From Enterobacter sp. Bisph1 (GTDB lineage Bacteria; Pseudomonadota; Gammaproteobacteria; Enterobacterales; Enterobacteriaceae): 64,000 nt of DNA. The notes below the pieces were generated by a model. That model saw only the letters and a list, made by a program, of their open reading frames with translations, was not told where the DNA came from and did not search any database. The DNA lies in contig NZ_JXAG01000025.1 in NCBI RefSeq assembly GCF_000814905.1, positions 1 to 64,000 of the forward strand, in the 5' to 3' direction. A program made the position numbers and the translations under genes. Positions 50,100 through 59,978 of the stretch are shown here, piece after piece; positions within the stretch are counted from its first letter, which is position 1, and the number at the start of each line of letters is the position of its first letter.

Positions 50100-51469
50100 T
50101 AGGAAGTTTGACCGCCCGCATCTTTGCCATCTTCTGGCTCACGCTGGCGCTGGTATTGATGCTGGTATTGATGGTGCCGAAGCTGGACTCCCGTCAAATG
50201 ACGGAGTTGCTGGACAGCGAGCAGCGTCAGGGCGTGATGATTGAACAGCATGTTGAAGCGGAACTGTCGAACGATCCGCCAAACGATCTTATGTGGTGGC
50301 GCAGGCTGTTTCGCGCCATCGACAAATGGGCGCCGCCCGGTCAACGCCTGCTGCTGGTGACCAGCGAAGGGCGCGTAATTGGTGCCGAGCGCAACGAGAT
50401 GCAAATCATCCGTAACTTCATCGGCCAGGCGGATAACTCCGACCATCCGCAGAAGAAAAAATATGGCCGGGTCGAAATGGTTGGCCCCTTCTCCGTTCGC
50501 GATGGAGAGGATAACTACCAGCTCTATCTGATTCGTCCCGCCAGCAATTCGCAATCTGACTTTATCAACCTGCTGTTTGACCGCCCTTTATTGCTGTTGA
50601 TCGTCACCATGCTTATCAGCTCGCCGCTGCTTTTGTGGCTGGCGTGGAGCCTGGCGAAACCCGCGCGTAAGTTGAAAAACGCAGCGGATGAAGTGGCGCA
50701 GGGTAACTTACGTCAGCATCCGGAACTGGAAGCCGGGCCGCAGGAATTTCTTGCCGCCGGGGCCAGTTTTAACCAGATGGTGACGGCGCTGGAACGCATG
50801 ATGACCGCCCAGCAGCGCCTGCTTTCCGATATTTCACACGAACTGCGTACGCCGCTCACGCGTTTACAGCTCGGCACCGCGCTGCTGCGTCGTCGCAGCG
50901 GCGAAAGCAAAGAGCTTGAACGCATTGAAACCGAGGCGCAGCGGCTGGACAGCATGATCAACGATCTGCTGGTGATGTCGCGCAATCAGCAGAAAAACGC
51001 GCTGGTCAGCGAAACGGTGAAAGCCAACCAGATGTGGAATGAGGTGCTGGATAATGCGGCCTTTGAAGCGGAGCAGATGGGCAAATCCCTGACCGTTAAT
51101 TTCCCGCCGGGCCCGTGGCCGCTGTACGGTAACCCAAGCGCGCTGGAAAGCGCGGTTGAAAACATCGTGCGCAACGCGCTGCGCTACTCGAACAGCAAAA
51201 TTGAAGTCAGTTTCGCGGTGGATAAAGACGGCATTACGATTAACGTCGACGATGACGGTCCTGGCGTCAGCCCGGAAGACAGGGAGCAGATTTTCCGTCC
51301 CTTCTACCGCACCGATGAAGCCCGCGATCGTGAATCCGGCGGTACCGGCCTTGGGCTGGCGATTGTCGAAACCGCTATCCAGCAGCACCGCGGCTGGGTA
51401 AAAGCCGATGACAGCCCACTGGGCGGTTTACGCCTGACCATCTGGCTACCGCTGTATAAACGTTCCTGA
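50096..51469 (+). CDS. cpxA: Envelope stress sensor kinase CpxA
   Basis: CpxA is the inner membrane histidine kinase that phosphorylates CpxR in response to misfolded envelope proteins. The 457-aa protein has two membrane segments (about 8-28 and 164-186) flanking the periplasmic sensor and a HAMP linker. The phosphorylated His248 lies in LLSDISHELRTPLTRLQLG. ATP-binding boxes are N (VENIVRNALRYSN), G1 (VDDDGPGVSPED), F (FRPFYRTDEA) and G2 (GGTGLGLAIVE). It is the second gene of cpxRA and is followed by a terminator. Confidence 0.97.
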   Translation: MIGSLTARIFAIFWLTLALVLMLVLMVPKLDSRQMTELLDSEQRQGVMIEQHVEAELSNDPPNDLMWWRRLFRAIDKWAPPGQRLLLVTSEGRVIGAERNEMQIIRNFIGQADNSDHPQKKKYGRVEMVGPFSVRDGEDNYQLYLIRPASNSQSDFINLLFDRPLLLLIVTMLISSPLLLWLAWSLAKPARKLKNAADEVAQGNLRQHPELEAGPQEFLAAGASFNQMVTALERMMTAQQRLLSDISHELRTPLTRLQLGTALLRRRSGESKELERIETEAQRLDSMINDLLVMSRNQQKNALVSETVKANQMWNEVLDNAAFEAEQMGKSLTVNFPPGPWPLYGNPSALESAVENIVRNALRYSNSKIEVSFAVDKDGITINVDDDGPGVSPEDREQIFRPFYRTDEARDRESGGTGLGLAIVETAIQQHRGWVKADDSPLGGLRLTIWLPLYKRS

Positions 51470-51474
51470 TAAAT

Positions 51475-51506
51475 GCCCTCGCCTCTTAGCGAGGGCGTTT
51501 TATTTT
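51475..51506 (+). terminator. Terminator after cpxA
   Basis: GCCCTCGC-CTCTTA-GCGAGGGC followed by GTTTTATTTT, overlapping the end of convergent yiiM by a few bases. Confidence 0.9.
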
Positions 51507-52174
51507 CCCAACAATCTTCGTGAATTATCTTCGATTTTGCCGCTAAAGCGCCGGTTTTGCAGAGTACGTGTCCAGCTCGCTGACAATCCCGCTGCCGACA
51601 GCAGGCGATGATATTGTTCATCGTCGAAAGGCTGAAACCAGACAATTGCCGCCGCGTCATAAACGCTAACATTACTCACCCGTGAGGCCAGTTCCAGCGG
51701 CGCGTCCGGCGATACTTTTCCGCTGCCTATCACCCGATAGAGCCAGCCAACGCGACCGCTGGACTGCATCTGCGATGACATATCCCTGATACCGAAATGG
51801 TAATTAAGTTTAAAACAGGGCGAGCGCGGCTGCGTGACCTGGATCAGCGTCTTGCCCCAGCGAAAAATATCGCCGATAAAGACCTCTTTCTCTGTCAGGC
51901 CCTCGGTGGAAAGATTTTCGCCAAACGCAGGCGCACAAAACAGCGCCGCCTGTTGGGGAAACCTCTGCGCCCAGTGGGCATAATGCTCACGGGGATAGTG
52001 GCACAGCGCGCGATCGGTTCCGCCGTGGTAACTTTTCTCCGCCTGCTGGTCGCCGTTAACCCCGGTTTCCGTCAGCGATAATTCACCATCAACCTGCAAC
52101 TTGGCAATCGCGCTGGGCCGACTGCCCGGGTAGTCCCTGACTGTGCCTGTAAATACTGCAACCGGATACTGCAT
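51500..52174 (-). CDS. yiiM: MOSC-domain protein YiiM
   Basis: YiiM is a molybdenum-cofactor-dependent protein linked in E. coli to resistance to N-hydroxylated base analogues such as 6-hydroxylaminopurine. The 224-aa protein has the MOSC core TGVNGDQQAEKSYHGGTDRA, AFGENLSTEGLTEKEVFIGD, and the conserved Mo-liganding Cys in VTQPRSPCFKLNYHFG (near residue 117). A 3-alpha C-terminal region follows. Length equals E. coli. It is convergent with cpxA. Confidence 0.93.
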   Translation of the reverse strand: MQYPVAVFTGTVRDYPGSRPSAIAKLQVDGELSLTETGVNGDQQAEKSYHGGTDRALCHYPREHYAHWAQRFPQQAALFCAPAFGENLSTEGLTEKEVFIGDIFRWGKTLIQVTQPRSPCFKLNYHFGIRDMSSQMQSSGRVGWLYRVIGSGKVSPDAPLELASRVSNVSVYDAAAIVWFQPFDDEQYHRLLSAAGLSASWTRTLQNRRFSGKIEDNSRRLLGK

Positions 52175-52336
52175 ACCACCTCCCGCATACGTCGTTCATT
52201 GCCCTATTACACCACTTATTCGCCGACCCAACCTGTGAAAATGAGACATGCATGCATATGCCTACACCCGCGCCGTGCTATCACTTACTAAGCACTTTTG
52301 AAACGCGATTTCATTAACCGAGGAGGCAGTGACGTG

Positions 52337-53227
52337 ATGCATAAAACCCCATTTTCCGGTGTCTGGTGCCCTTCCATCACGCCGATGGATCCTGAAGGCA
52401 AAATCGATCTACCGGGTTTACAACAACACCTTACCCGCCTGGCGGCGGCAAAAATCGATGTGGTTTTACTGATGGGCAGTATAGGTGAGTTTGCCTCTTT
52501 CTCACTGGAAGAGCGGCTGCTGTTGCTCCGTGAGGCACGCGCCATGTCACCCATTTCCATGGTCGCCAACGTCTCTTCCACCTGTTTTAACGATATCCTG
52601 TGGATGGCCGACGAAGCTTTTCGCACCGGCTATGAAGCCGTAATGGTGCTGCCGCCCTATTACTACGGGCAAACCAGTAACCAGCTGTTGAGCTATTTTC
52701 GCGCCCTCGGTAACACCATCAGCGGCAAATGGTTTGCCTATAACTTTCCGGCGCGTACCGGTTGCGATTTAACACCAGAGTTAGTGGCAACGCTGGCGGC
52801 TGAATTCCCCCATTTTGCGGGCATTAAAGATACGGTGGATTGCCAGTCGCACACTCGCAACATGATTCTGGCCACCCGCCAGGTGCGGGACGATTTCGCG
52901 GTGCTGTGCGGTTACGACGAATACTTCATTCCGAATCTGCTGGCAGGCGGCGCGGGCGTGATTTCCGGGTTGAACAATGTGATGCCGGAGCTGTTTGTTA
53001 AAGCGCGGGAAGCGTGGCGACAAGGTGATGTGGCGACGCTGCATCAGGTGCAGCTTGAGATCGGCAAATTTATGGCCATCTATAGCATTGGCGATGATTT
53101 TGTCACGACGATTAAAACCGTCGTATCACGTAAATTCGGCTACTGTACTCCCGTTGCCCGCAACTTTGGCGGCGCGCTCAATGAGCAGCAGTGCCAGATT
53201 ATCGATACGGTCTTTGCTATCCAATAA
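52337..53227 (+). CDS. DapA-family aldolase, possibly for 2-keto-3-deoxygluconate
   Basis: This 296-aa TIM-barrel protein belongs to the dihydrodipicolinate synthase / N-acetylneuraminate lyase family. Lys164 in FAGIKDT is the expected Schiff-base residue. Tyr135 with the YNFPARTG loop and the GSIGEFAS loop (residues 47-54) are in place, so it should be active on a 2-oxo acid. It starts at ATG 52337 behind AGGAGG; GTG at 52334 is possible. It faces kdgT, the 2-keto-3-deoxygluconate permease, so KDG or a related 2-keto-3-deoxy acid is the best-guess substrate. E. coli K-12 lacks it at this locus. Confidence 0.8.
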   Translation: MHKTPFSGVWCPSITPMDPEGKIDLPGLQQHLTRLAAAKIDVVLLMGSIGEFASFSLEERLLLLREARAMSPISMVANVSSTCFNDILWMADEAFRTGYEAVMVLPPYYYGQTSNQLLSYFRALGNTISGKWFAYNFPARTGCDLTPELVATLAAEFPHFAGIKDTVDCQSHTRNMILATRQVRDDFAVLCGYDEYFIPNLLAGGAGVISGLNNVMPELFVKAREAWRQGDVATLHQVQLEIGKFMAIYSIGDDFVTTIKTVVSRKFGYCTPVARNFGGALNEQQCQIIDTVFAIQ

Positions 53228-53230
53228 CGC

Positions 53231-53258
53231 AAAAGCCGACCTGCGCCCAGGTCGGCTT
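53231..53258. terminator. Terminator between the aldolase gene and kdgT
   Basis: AAAAGCCGACCTG-CGCC-CAGGTCGGCTT forms a 10-11-bp stem just after the aldolase stop. The A run on the left gives a T run for the leftward kdgT transcript. Confidence 0.85.
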
Positions 53259-53265
53259 GATGGCT

Positions 53266-54249
53266 TTATTTCACGGTATTCCGCACTGAGATTTCCGCCT
53301 TGTCGCCTTTCACCTTGCGTGACCAGAGCGAGGTCAAAATCGGCACCAGGATTGACGTGACAATCACCGATGTCGCGACCAGCGCCGTTGCCGCCGGCGC
53401 CATGGCTTTAAATTCCGGCACCATTTCCGCAATCAACACCGGCGTTGCTACCGCCGCGCCTGCCGAGCTGGAGGCCGCAAGACCCGCCGTTCCGTCCCCG
53501 CCGCCAATCATTTTATCGGCAATAATCAACGGAATGCCGGTAATCACAATCACCGACAGACCAAGCAAAATCCCCAACAGTCCGGTTTGGGCAATTACAC
53601 CTAAATCGATGGTATTGCCGAGGGCGAAGGCGAAAAACGGGATCAGGGTTTGTACCGCTTTGCCAAAAAACTCGCGCAGCTCTGCATCAAGGTTACCCAG
53701 CGCAAAACCCACCAGGAACGGCAGCACCGCACCGACAAAGACGTGAGGTTCAAAGGAGGCGATGCCCGCGGTCCCCAGGATAATCATCGTCATCAGCGGG
53801 CCGGATTCCAGCGACATCAGCACAAACGCACCGGCCTCTTCCTTGGTCCCGTACTGCTGCATGATGGAAGCATAAAGTCCGCCGTTGGTCATATCCATTG
53901 AGGCCACCAGCGCCAGTGTCGACAGCCCGGCGAAGAACCCCACCTCAACGCCATGTGCGGGAATCAACCGTGACGCCACTGCCGCGACAATCCAGGCGAC
54001 GGCGATTTTAGTTACTACCAGCGTCCCGGATTTACGCAGCACCGTACCCGTAGCGCTTAGCTTGATGGATGCCCCCATACAAAAAAACCACACCGCGAGG
54101 ATCGGCACCGTGCCGGTGATCATGCCGTTAGTGAATGAACCGAAATATTTACCCGCCCCCGGTGCAAAGGTGTGGCACAAGGCACCGATGAACAAGGGAA
54201 CCAGCATCATACCGCCGGGGATCTTCTCAATTGCACGCTTGATTTGCAT
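53266..54249 (-). CDS. kdgT: 2-keto-3-deoxygluconate permease
   Basis: KdgT is a proton symporter for 2-keto-3-deoxygluconate, an intermediate of pectin and uronate breakdown. The 327-aa product has about ten membrane segments and starts [20 protein letters not shown] behind an AGGTGAAGA ribosome site. Family motifs include [17 protein letters not shown] and [20 protein letters not shown] 43-residue upstream extension is rejected on family length. A KdgR box lies 125-143 bp upstream. Confidence 0.95.
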   Translation of the reverse strand: MQIKRAIEKIPGGMMLVPLFIGALCHTFAPGAGKYFGSFTNGMITGTVPILAVWFFCMGASIKLSATGTVLRKSGTLVVTKIAVAWIVAAVASRLIPAHGVEVGFFAGLSTLALVASMDMTNGGLYASIMQQYGTKEEAGAFVLMSLESGPLMTMIILGTAGIASFEPHVFVGAVLPFLVGFALGNLDAELREFFGKAVQTLIPFFAFALGNTIDLGVIAQTGLLGILLGLSVIVITGIPLIIADKMIGGGDGTAGLAASSSAGAAVATPVLIAEMVPEFKAMAPAATALVATSVIVTSILVPILTSLWSRKVKGDKAEISVRNTVK

Positions 54250-54373
54250 ATCTTCACCTGTCGAAACCGGTCGATTTTTAGGGCGTCGGCACTCCGGTTG
54301 TACGGGACAGCAGCCGCGCGGATGAAGAGAGAGTAGATCTGGACCCGAGGAAGAAAAGTGATCAACCAACCAT

Positions 54374-54392
54374 AACAAAACAATATTTCATT
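54374..54392 (-). promoter_or_regulatory. KdgR operator upstream of kdgT
   Basis: AACAAAACAATATTTCATT matches the KdgR consensus AATRAAAYRNYRTTTYATT at 18 of 19 positions. KdgR is known to repress kdgT and pectin/uronate genes and is released by 2-keto-3-deoxygluconate. Confidence 0.85.
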
Positions 54393-54440
54393 ATTTTAGG
54401 ATCAACGCTCCTAAAAGTTATGGATAAGCGAAAATAGATA

Positions 54441-54474
54441 AAAAAATGCCCCGTCGGCGATGCCAGACGGGGCA
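54441..54474 (-). terminator. Terminator after sodA
   Basis: On the minus strand TGCCCCGTC-TGGCATCGCC-GACGGGGCA followed by TTTTTT, 32 bp after the sodA stop. Confidence 0.9.
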
Positions 54475-54505
54475 GGAATTCACTTACGTGGGTGAAGCGC
54501 GCGGC

Positions 54506-55126
54506 TTATTTTTTCGCAGCGAAACGCGCAGCAGCTTCGTCCCAGTTCACCACGTTCCAGAACTCTTTGATGTAGTCCGGGCGACGATTCTGGAATTTCA
54601 GGTAGTAAGCATGTTCCCACACATCCAGGCCGATAATCGGGAAGCCGGACGCGCCGGAGATCGCTTCGCCCATCAGCGGGGAGTCCTGGTTAGCGGTAGA
54701 AACCACAGCCAGTTTGTCACCTTTCAGTACCAGCCATGCCCAGCCGGAACCAAAGCGAGTGGCTGCGGCTTTTTCGAATTCAGCTTTGAAGTTCTCTACG
54801 GAACCGAAATCACGCTCGATAGCGGCTTTCAGATCGCCCTGCAGGGTGGTGTCTTTTTTCAGACCTTTCCAGAACAGGCTGTGGTTAGCGTGGCCGCCAG
54901 CGTTGTTGCGCAGTACGGTTTTTTTGTCGGTCGGCAGCTGATCCAGTTTGGTGATCAGCTCTTCTACCGGCAGGCTCGCGAACTCCGGCAGGGTTTCCAG
55001 CGCGGCATTGGCATTGTTCACGTAGGTCTGATGGTGTTTGGTGTGATGGATTTCCATCGTCTGTTTGTCGAAATGTGGTTCAAGGGCATCGTATGCGTAC
55101 GGCAGAGCGGGCAATGTATAGCTCAT
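54506..55126 (-). CDS. sodA: Manganese superoxide dismutase
   Basis: SodA removes superoxide in the cytoplasm. The 206-aa protein [20 protein letters not shown] has the four Mn ligands in [14 protein letters not shown] (His27), [16 protein letters not shown] (His82) and [20 protein letters not shown] (Asp168, His172). GGHANH and the DVWEHAYY context fit the Mn class. Biased codon use indicates high expression. Five residues of upstream extension are rejected. A Fur-like site precedes it. Confidence 0.98.
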   Translation of the reverse strand: MSYTLPALPYAYDALEPHFDKQTMEIHHTKHHQTYVNNANAALETLPEFASLPVEELITKLDQLPTDKKTVLRNNAGGHANHSLFWKGLKKDTTLQGDLKAAIERDFGSVENFKAEFEKAAATRFGSGWAWLVLKGDKLAVVSTANQDSPLMGEAISGASGFPIIGLDVWEHAYYLKFQNRRPDYIKEFWNVVNWDEAAARFAAKK

Positions 55127-55201
55127 TTTCATCTCCATCAAAGGTAAGCGGCTACTGTGTTAACGCCGCGTAAGCAGTTGGTTCATTATAGTTAATTAAA
55201 T

Positions 55202-55220
55202 GATATTGAAAATGTTTATC
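55202..55220 (-). promoter_or_regulatory. Fur box upstream of sodA
   Basis: GATATTGAAAATGTTTATC matches the Fur consensus GATAATGATAATCATTATC at 15 of 19 positions, 75-95 bp upstream of sodA. Iron-Fur is known to repress sodA. Confidence 0.75.
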
Positions 55221-55415
55221 AATGCCGTACTTTTTGTAAGGTTAAAATTTAGGTTATGTTCTTGAAATTGTGAACCTGCTCATCCGCATCACGTGCTCAC
55301 TGCCAGCCTGCCCTATAACGCGGCAAACGCCTCAAGGTTAATCCTCTGTCCAATTTTTACACTCATCGGGTCGGCTGTTTGTACCCCCGACGATAAAAAC
55401 AAAGAGGATGGATAA

Positions 55416-56450
55416 ATGAGTAACGCGATTACGATGGGAATTTTGTGGCATTTGATAGGCGCGGCCAGTGCAGCCTGTTTCTATGCCCCGTTTAAAAAGG
55501 TCAGACATTGGTCGTGGGAAACCATGTGGTCTGTTGGTGGCCTCGTCTCATGGCTTATTCTGCCGTGGACCGTCAGCGCGCTGTTATTGCCTGATTTTTG
55601 GGCTTATTTCAGCTCCTTTAACGCTTCAACATTGTTGCCGGTCTTTCTCTTCGGCGCCATGTGGGGCATCGGCAATATTAACTATGGCCTGACGATGCGC
55701 TATTTGGGCATGTCGATGGGCATTGGTATCGCCATTGGCATTACGCTGGTGGTCGGTACGCTAATGACGCCCATTCTCAACGGCCAAATCGATGTGCTGA
55801 TCAATACCGAAGGCGGGCGAATGACGCTGCTGGGCGTGCTGGTAGCGCTGGTGGGTGTGGCGATTGTCAGCCGCGCCGGTCAGTTGAAAGAGCGCAAAAT
55901 GGGCATCAAAGCCGAAGAGTTCAACCTGAAAAAAGGGTTACTACTGGCGGTGATGTGCGGCATCTTTTCCGCCGGCATGTCCTTTGCGATGAATGCCGCC
56001 AAACCGATGCACGAAGCCGCCGCTGCGCTGGGCATCGATCCCCTCTACACGGCGCTGCCAAGCTATGTGGTGATTATGGGTGGCGGTGCGCTGGTGAATC
56101 TGGGCTTCTGTTTTATCCGCCTGGCAAAAGTGAAAAACTTGTCGGTAAAAGCAGACTTCTCGCTGGCGCGTGGGCTGATTATTAGCAATATCCTGCTATC
56201 AGCGCTGGGCGGCCTGATGTGGTATCTGCAGTTCTTCTTCTACGCCTGGGGCCATGCGCGGATTCCGGCGCAGTATGACTACGTCAGTTGGATGCTGCAT
56301 ATGAGCTTCTACGTGCTGTGCGGCGGCCTTGTTGGCCTGGTACTGAAAGAGTGGAAGAACGCCGGACGGTCGCCGGTGGGGGTACTGAGCCTCGGCTGCG
56401 TGGTAATTATTATTGCCGCCAATATCGTCGGCCTCGGCATGGCCAGCTAA
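55416..56450 (+). CDS. rhaT: L-rhamnose-proton symporter
   Basis: RhaT imports L-rhamnose with protons. The 344-aa product has ten hydrophobic segments and begins [20 protein letters not shown]. Family-typical stretches are [20 protein letters not shown] and [20 protein letters not shown]. Its stop codon directly abuts the stop of convergent rhaR. Its own promoter lies in the 289-bp gap after sodA and is expected to be activated by RhaS; no site is assigned. Confidence 0.97.
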   Translation: MSNAITMGILWHLIGAASAACFYAPFKKVRHWSWETMWSVGGLVSWLILPWTVSALLLPDFWAYFSSFNASTLLPVFLFGAMWGIGNINYGLTMRYLGMSMGIGIAIGITLVVGTLMTPILNGQIDVLINTEGGRMTLLGVLVALVGVAIVSRAGQLKERKMGIKAEEFNLKKGLLLAVMCGIFSAGMSFAMNAAKPMHEAAAALGIDPLYTALPSYVVIMGGGALVNLGFCFIRLAKVKNLSVKADFSLARGLIISNILLSALGGLMWYLQFFFYAWGHARIPAQYDYVSWMLHMSFYVLCGGLVGLVLKEWKNAGRSPVGVLSLGCVVIIIAANIVGLGMAS

Positions 56451-57299
56451 TCAGGCAGCAACCCGACTACGATGACGCCACTGACCCGGCGTCATCCCTA
56501 CCTCACGGCTAAACACCACCGAAAAGTAGTTACTGTCTTCAAAGCCGCACTGCATGGCAATTTCACCGATCATCTGCTCGGAATGCTGCAACAAATATTG
56601 CGCGTGGCAAATCCGCAGCTGACGCAAATAGTGGTTGATGGTCATCCCGGTTTGCGTACGAAACTGCTGGCGCAGCGCCCGCTCGCTGCACTGTTCCTGT
56701 TCACAAAAACGCTCCAGTACAAAGCTGCGATTCAGGCTGCCGGAAAGAGCCGTAATCAGCTTATCCAGCAGCGCTTCGCTGTGGGTAGCGGCAAGGTTAT
56801 CGGTGGCAAAACGGTGGCGCTTTAACATCATCACTAACTGGGCAAATAGCGTTTCCGCCATCATATTTGCCAGCGGATCGTCTTTGGTGCTCTCATGTTC
56901 CAGCTGGGTCATCACCTGCCGCGCCTGCGCCATGCCGCTGCTGCCAATCCGCCAGTGGGGGATCCAGGGTGCGCCATTAAGCCCAGGAATCAGCGCCGCC
57001 CAGTCAAGATTGAGGGTCAGCATATCGGGGCAGTAGATAATGTTCTGTAATACAAGGTCATTCACCGAAGCGTAGGAGTGGCAATCTTCGGCACGAATAT
57101 AAAACAGATCGCCACGGGTGATGCGATAAGGACGGCCATTGAGGACATGCAGGCCGTTGCCGCGCCACACCAGCACCAGTTCGCAGAACTCGTGGGTATG
57201 CTCGGCAAAGACGTTTTGCGGATAGCGGTCCGCCACCGCAACGGCCTGTCCGGCACGGGGGAAAAAGTCTGCTTTACGAAGAATTAACTGACCTGACAC
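56451..57299 (-). CDS. rhaR: Rhamnose operon activator RhaR
   Basis: RhaR is the AraC-family activator that, with L-rhamnose, turns on rhaSR itself. The 282-aa protein has an N-terminal cupin sensor ([20 protein letters not shown], near residue 31) and a C-terminal double [23 protein letters not shown] and [24 protein letters not shown] start at 57297-57299 behind AGAGG is used. It follows rhaS by 73 bp on the same strand. Confidence 0.95.
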   Translation of the reverse strand: MSGQLILRKADFFPRAGQAVAVADRYPQNVFAEHTHEFCELVLVWRGNGLHVLNGRPYRITRGDLFYIRAEDCHSYASVNDLVLQNIIYCPDMLTLNLDWAALIPGLNGAPWIPHWRIGSSGMAQARQVMTQLEHESTKDDPLANMMAETLFAQLVMMLKRHRFATDNLAATHSEALLDKLITALSGSLNRSFVLERFCEQEQCSERALRQQFRTQTGMTINHYLRQLRICHAQYLLQHSEQMIGEIAMQCGFEDSNYFSVVFSREVGMTPGQWRHRSRVAA

Positions 57300-57372
57300 A
57301 ACGCCACCTCTGCCATTAATAACCTGACATTATTAGCGGAAATCGGGCAAAAAATCGGTGATAGCCTTCTCG

Positions 57373-58209
57373 TTACTGAAGCAGCGTGTCGCGTCCCTGG
57401 CGAATGTCGCGCGGCGACCAGTCAAATTCGCGGCGAAACAGCGTTGAAAAGTGATTACTGTCGCCGAAACCACAGCGAAATGCGATATCGGTGACGCTAT
57501 CATCGCTATGACGCAGCATGTGGCGCGCCTTAATCAACCGCAGACGGTTTAAGTAGCGCTGCGGCGTCATGCCGGTGGTTTGTTTAAGCTGGCGGTGCAG
57601 GGTCCGCAGCGACAGGGTAAATTGCTCCGCCAGCGACTCCCAGCAAATATCTTCCGCGAAGTGATCTTCCAGCCACAGCATCAGCTGATTAAGCCGCGCA
57701 TCGCTATTGCCTGCGCTTTCTTGCTGGCTGCTCTTACGTAACAACACCAGCAGTTGCATAAAGAGCATTTCACGGTTGGCAATATCGTGTGTTTCCACCT
57801 CATCGCCCATCTCTTCCATCTTGCTAATAATCCCGCGCACCAACGCCAGCGTCTGCTGGCTCACGCGCCAGTGCGACGGGTAATGTCCATCCAGCTCCTG
57901 CGGTAGCAGTTGGTTCAGGCCAGCAAGGAACTGGAAGGCATCCGGCGAACGGTATAGCACATTGGTCAAACAGAGATTATCCGTATGTTCATACAAGTGT
58001 CTGTCGTGATCGCGCACAAAGCAGACGGTGCCGCCGCTAATGGTGTAAGGCTGGCCATTGAATACATGAATCCCGGTTCCGTGTTCGACAATCACGATTT
58101 CGTGAAAATCATGATGATGTTCCGGAAAGGCGCCCTGGGGTAATCGCGGTTCGATGGCAACGGGTGATTTACCGGTCGGAAAAAAATCCACGCTATGCAG
58201 TACGGTCAT
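57373..58209 (-). CDS. rhaS: Rhamnose catabolic activator RhaS
   Basis: RhaS is the AraC-family activator of rhaBAD and rhaT. The 278-aa protein starts [20 protein letters not shown]. It has the sensor cupin [20 protein letters not shown] (near residue 33) and the C-terminal HTH pair, including [20 protein letters not shown] and [21 protein letters not shown] 65-residue upstream extension would cover the regulatory region and is rejected. It is divergent from rhaB and first in rhaSR. Confidence 0.96.
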   Translation of the reverse strand: MTVLHSVDFFPTGKSPVAIEPRLPQGAFPEHHHDFHEIVIVEHGTGIHVFNGQPYTISGGTVCFVRDHDRHLYEHTDNLCLTNVLYRSPDAFQFLAGLNQLLPQELDGHYPSHWRVSQQTLALVRGIISKMEEMGDEVETHDIANREMLFMQLLVLLRKSSQQESAGNSDARLNQLMLWLEDHFAEDICWESLAEQFTLSLRTLHRQLKQTTGMTPQRYLNRLRLIKARHMLRHSDDSVTDIAFRCGFGDSNHFSTLFRREFDWSPRDIRQGRDTLLQ

Positions 58210-58508
58210 GATTGCCCCAGAGGTGAGAAGTGTTCTCAAAATAGTAATTAAGGGTTGCCGACCTGACCTTGAATTTTCGACGCCAATTTGCGCATAGCCT
58301 GCCGTTTTTTCAAGAAACGCCCGGAAAGATCGGGAAATGTGGTAAGGGTCACACTGACCGGAAAAAGCACCATTACTGGAAACTGTGAACTCTCTCACGT
58401 TCACCTTTGCTTTCTTGCCAGCGCTAAAACGCCGCTGTCAGTGGCAAGAAGGTACAACCGCTTGCCCCTTTTTAGACTGTTCGCAATGACTCTAAGAAGG
58501 ACCCGATC
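58210..58508. promoter_or_regulatory. rhaSR-rhaBAD divergent control region
   Basis: Two CRP-type sites are visible: TGTGG-TAAGGG-TCACA (58338-58353) and TGTGA-ACTCTC-TCACG (58384-58399). Toward rhaB, CTGTCAGTGGCAAGAAGGT (58435-58453) resembles a RhaS half-site of E. coli, followed by -10 TAGACT (58473-58478) as in E. coli rhaBAD. RhaR sites for rhaSR should lie left of the CRP sites and are not resolved. Confidence 0.8.
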
Positions 58509-59978
58509 ATGACTTTTCGCCATTGTGTTGCGGTAGATTTAGGCGCCTCCAGCGGACGCGTCATGCTGGCGCGTTTTGATCGCCAAAACCGCACGCTTTC
58601 GCTTCGCGAAATTCACCGTTTTGTTAACTGTCTGCAAAAAGTCGACGGCTTTGACTGCTGGGATATCGACAGCCTGGAAGCGGAGATTCGCCTCGGACTG
58701 AACAAAGTTTGCGAGGAAGGCATTCAGCCGGACAGCATTGGTATTGATACCTGGGGTGTCGATTATGTTTTGGTTACCAAGGAAGGCACGCGCGTCGGCC
58801 TGCCGATTGCCTACCGCGACGATCGCACCGACGGCATTATGCACCGCGCCATGCAGCAGCCCGGCAAAGCGGATATTTATCGCCGCAGCGGCATTCAGTT
58901 TCTCCCCTTCAATACCCTGTACCAATTGCGCGCGCTGGCGGAACAGCAGCCTGAACTGCTGGAGCAGGCCGATCACGCGCTGCTGATCCCGGACTATTTC
59001 AGCTATCGCCTGACGGGTAATCTCAACTGGGAATACACCAACGCCACCACCACTCAACTGGTTAATATCAATACCGATAACTGGGACGATGCGCTGCTTA
59101 GCTGGGCGGGCGTACCGGCTCGCTGGTTTGGCACGCCAACCCATCCTGGCAACGTGATCGGTAACTGGATCTGCCCGCAGGGCAACGCCATTCCGGTGGT
59201 CGCCGTCGCCAGCCATGACACCGCCAGCGCGGTGATCGCCGCGCCGCTGGCGGATAAAGACGCCGCGTATCTCTCTTCCGGCACCTGGTCGTTAATGGGT
59301 TTTGAAAGCAAAATTCCGTTCACCAGCGATGCGGCGTTAGCCGCCAATATTACCAACGAAGGCGGCGCGGAAGGCCGCTATCGGGTGCTGAAAAACATCA
59401 TGGGCCTGTGGCTGCTGCAGCGCGTACTGAAAGAGCAAAACATCAGCGACCTGCCTGGGCTGATTGCCCTTACCGAGCAGTGCCCGGCCTGCCGTTTCGT
59501 GATTAACCCGAACGACGATCGCTTTATCAACCCGCAAAACATGAGCGCTGAAATTCAGGCTGCTTGTCGGGAAGCGGGCCAGCCCGTGCCGCAGAGCGCC
59601 GCCGAACTGGCGCGCTGCATCTTCGATAGCCTCGCCCTGCTGTATGCCGATGTGCTGAGTGAACTTGCCACCCTTCGCGGCAAACCCTTTACCCATCTGC
59701 ATATTGTCGGCGGCGGTTGCCAGAACCAGTTGCTGAACCAGCTTTGCGCCGATGCCTGCGGGTTGCCGGTGATTGCCGGGCCGGTGGAAGCCTCCACCCT
59801 CGGCAATATCGGCGTGCAGTTGATGACGCTGGATGAATTAAGCAACGTCGATGATTTTCGCCAGGTGGTCACGGCTAACCACTCACTGATTACCTTTACC
59901 CCACATTCTGATAATGAAATCGCCCGCTACGTCGCGCGCTTTCAGCAACAACGACAGACAAAGGAGCTTTGCGCATGA
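58509..59978 (+). CDS. rhaB: L-rhamnulokinase
   Basis: RhaB phosphorylates L-rhamnulose to rhamnulose 1-phosphate, step two of rhamnose use. The 489-aa FGGY-family kinase begins [20 protein letters not shown] (ATP phosphate loop). It has [20 protein letters not shown] (near residue 78), the catalytic Asp region [14 protein letters not shown] (near 237) and the adenosine motif [18 protein letters not shown] (near 398). It is the first gene of rhaBAD and overlaps rhaA by 4 bp. Confidence 0.97.
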   Translation: MTFRHCVAVDLGASSGRVMLARFDRQNRTLSLREIHRFVNCLQKVDGFDCWDIDSLEAEIRLGLNKVCEEGIQPDSIGIDTWGVDYVLVTKEGTRVGLPIAYRDDRTDGIMHRAMQQPGKADIYRRSGIQFLPFNTLYQLRALAEQQPELLEQADHALLIPDYFSYRLTGNLNWEYTNATTTQLVNINTDNWDDALLSWAGVPARWFGTPTHPGNVIGNWICPQGNAIPVVAVASHDTASAVIAAPLADKDAAYLSSGTWSLMGFESKIPFTSDAALAANITNEGGAEGRYRVLKNIMGLWLLQRVLKEQNISDLPGLIALTEQCPACRFVINPNDDRFINPQNMSAEIQAACREAGQPVPQSAAELARCIFDSLALLYADVLSELATLRGKPFTHLHIVGGGCQNQLLNQLCADACGLPVIAGPVEASTLGNIGVQLMTLDELSNVDDFRQVVTANHSLITFTPHSDNEIARYVARFQQQRQTKELCA

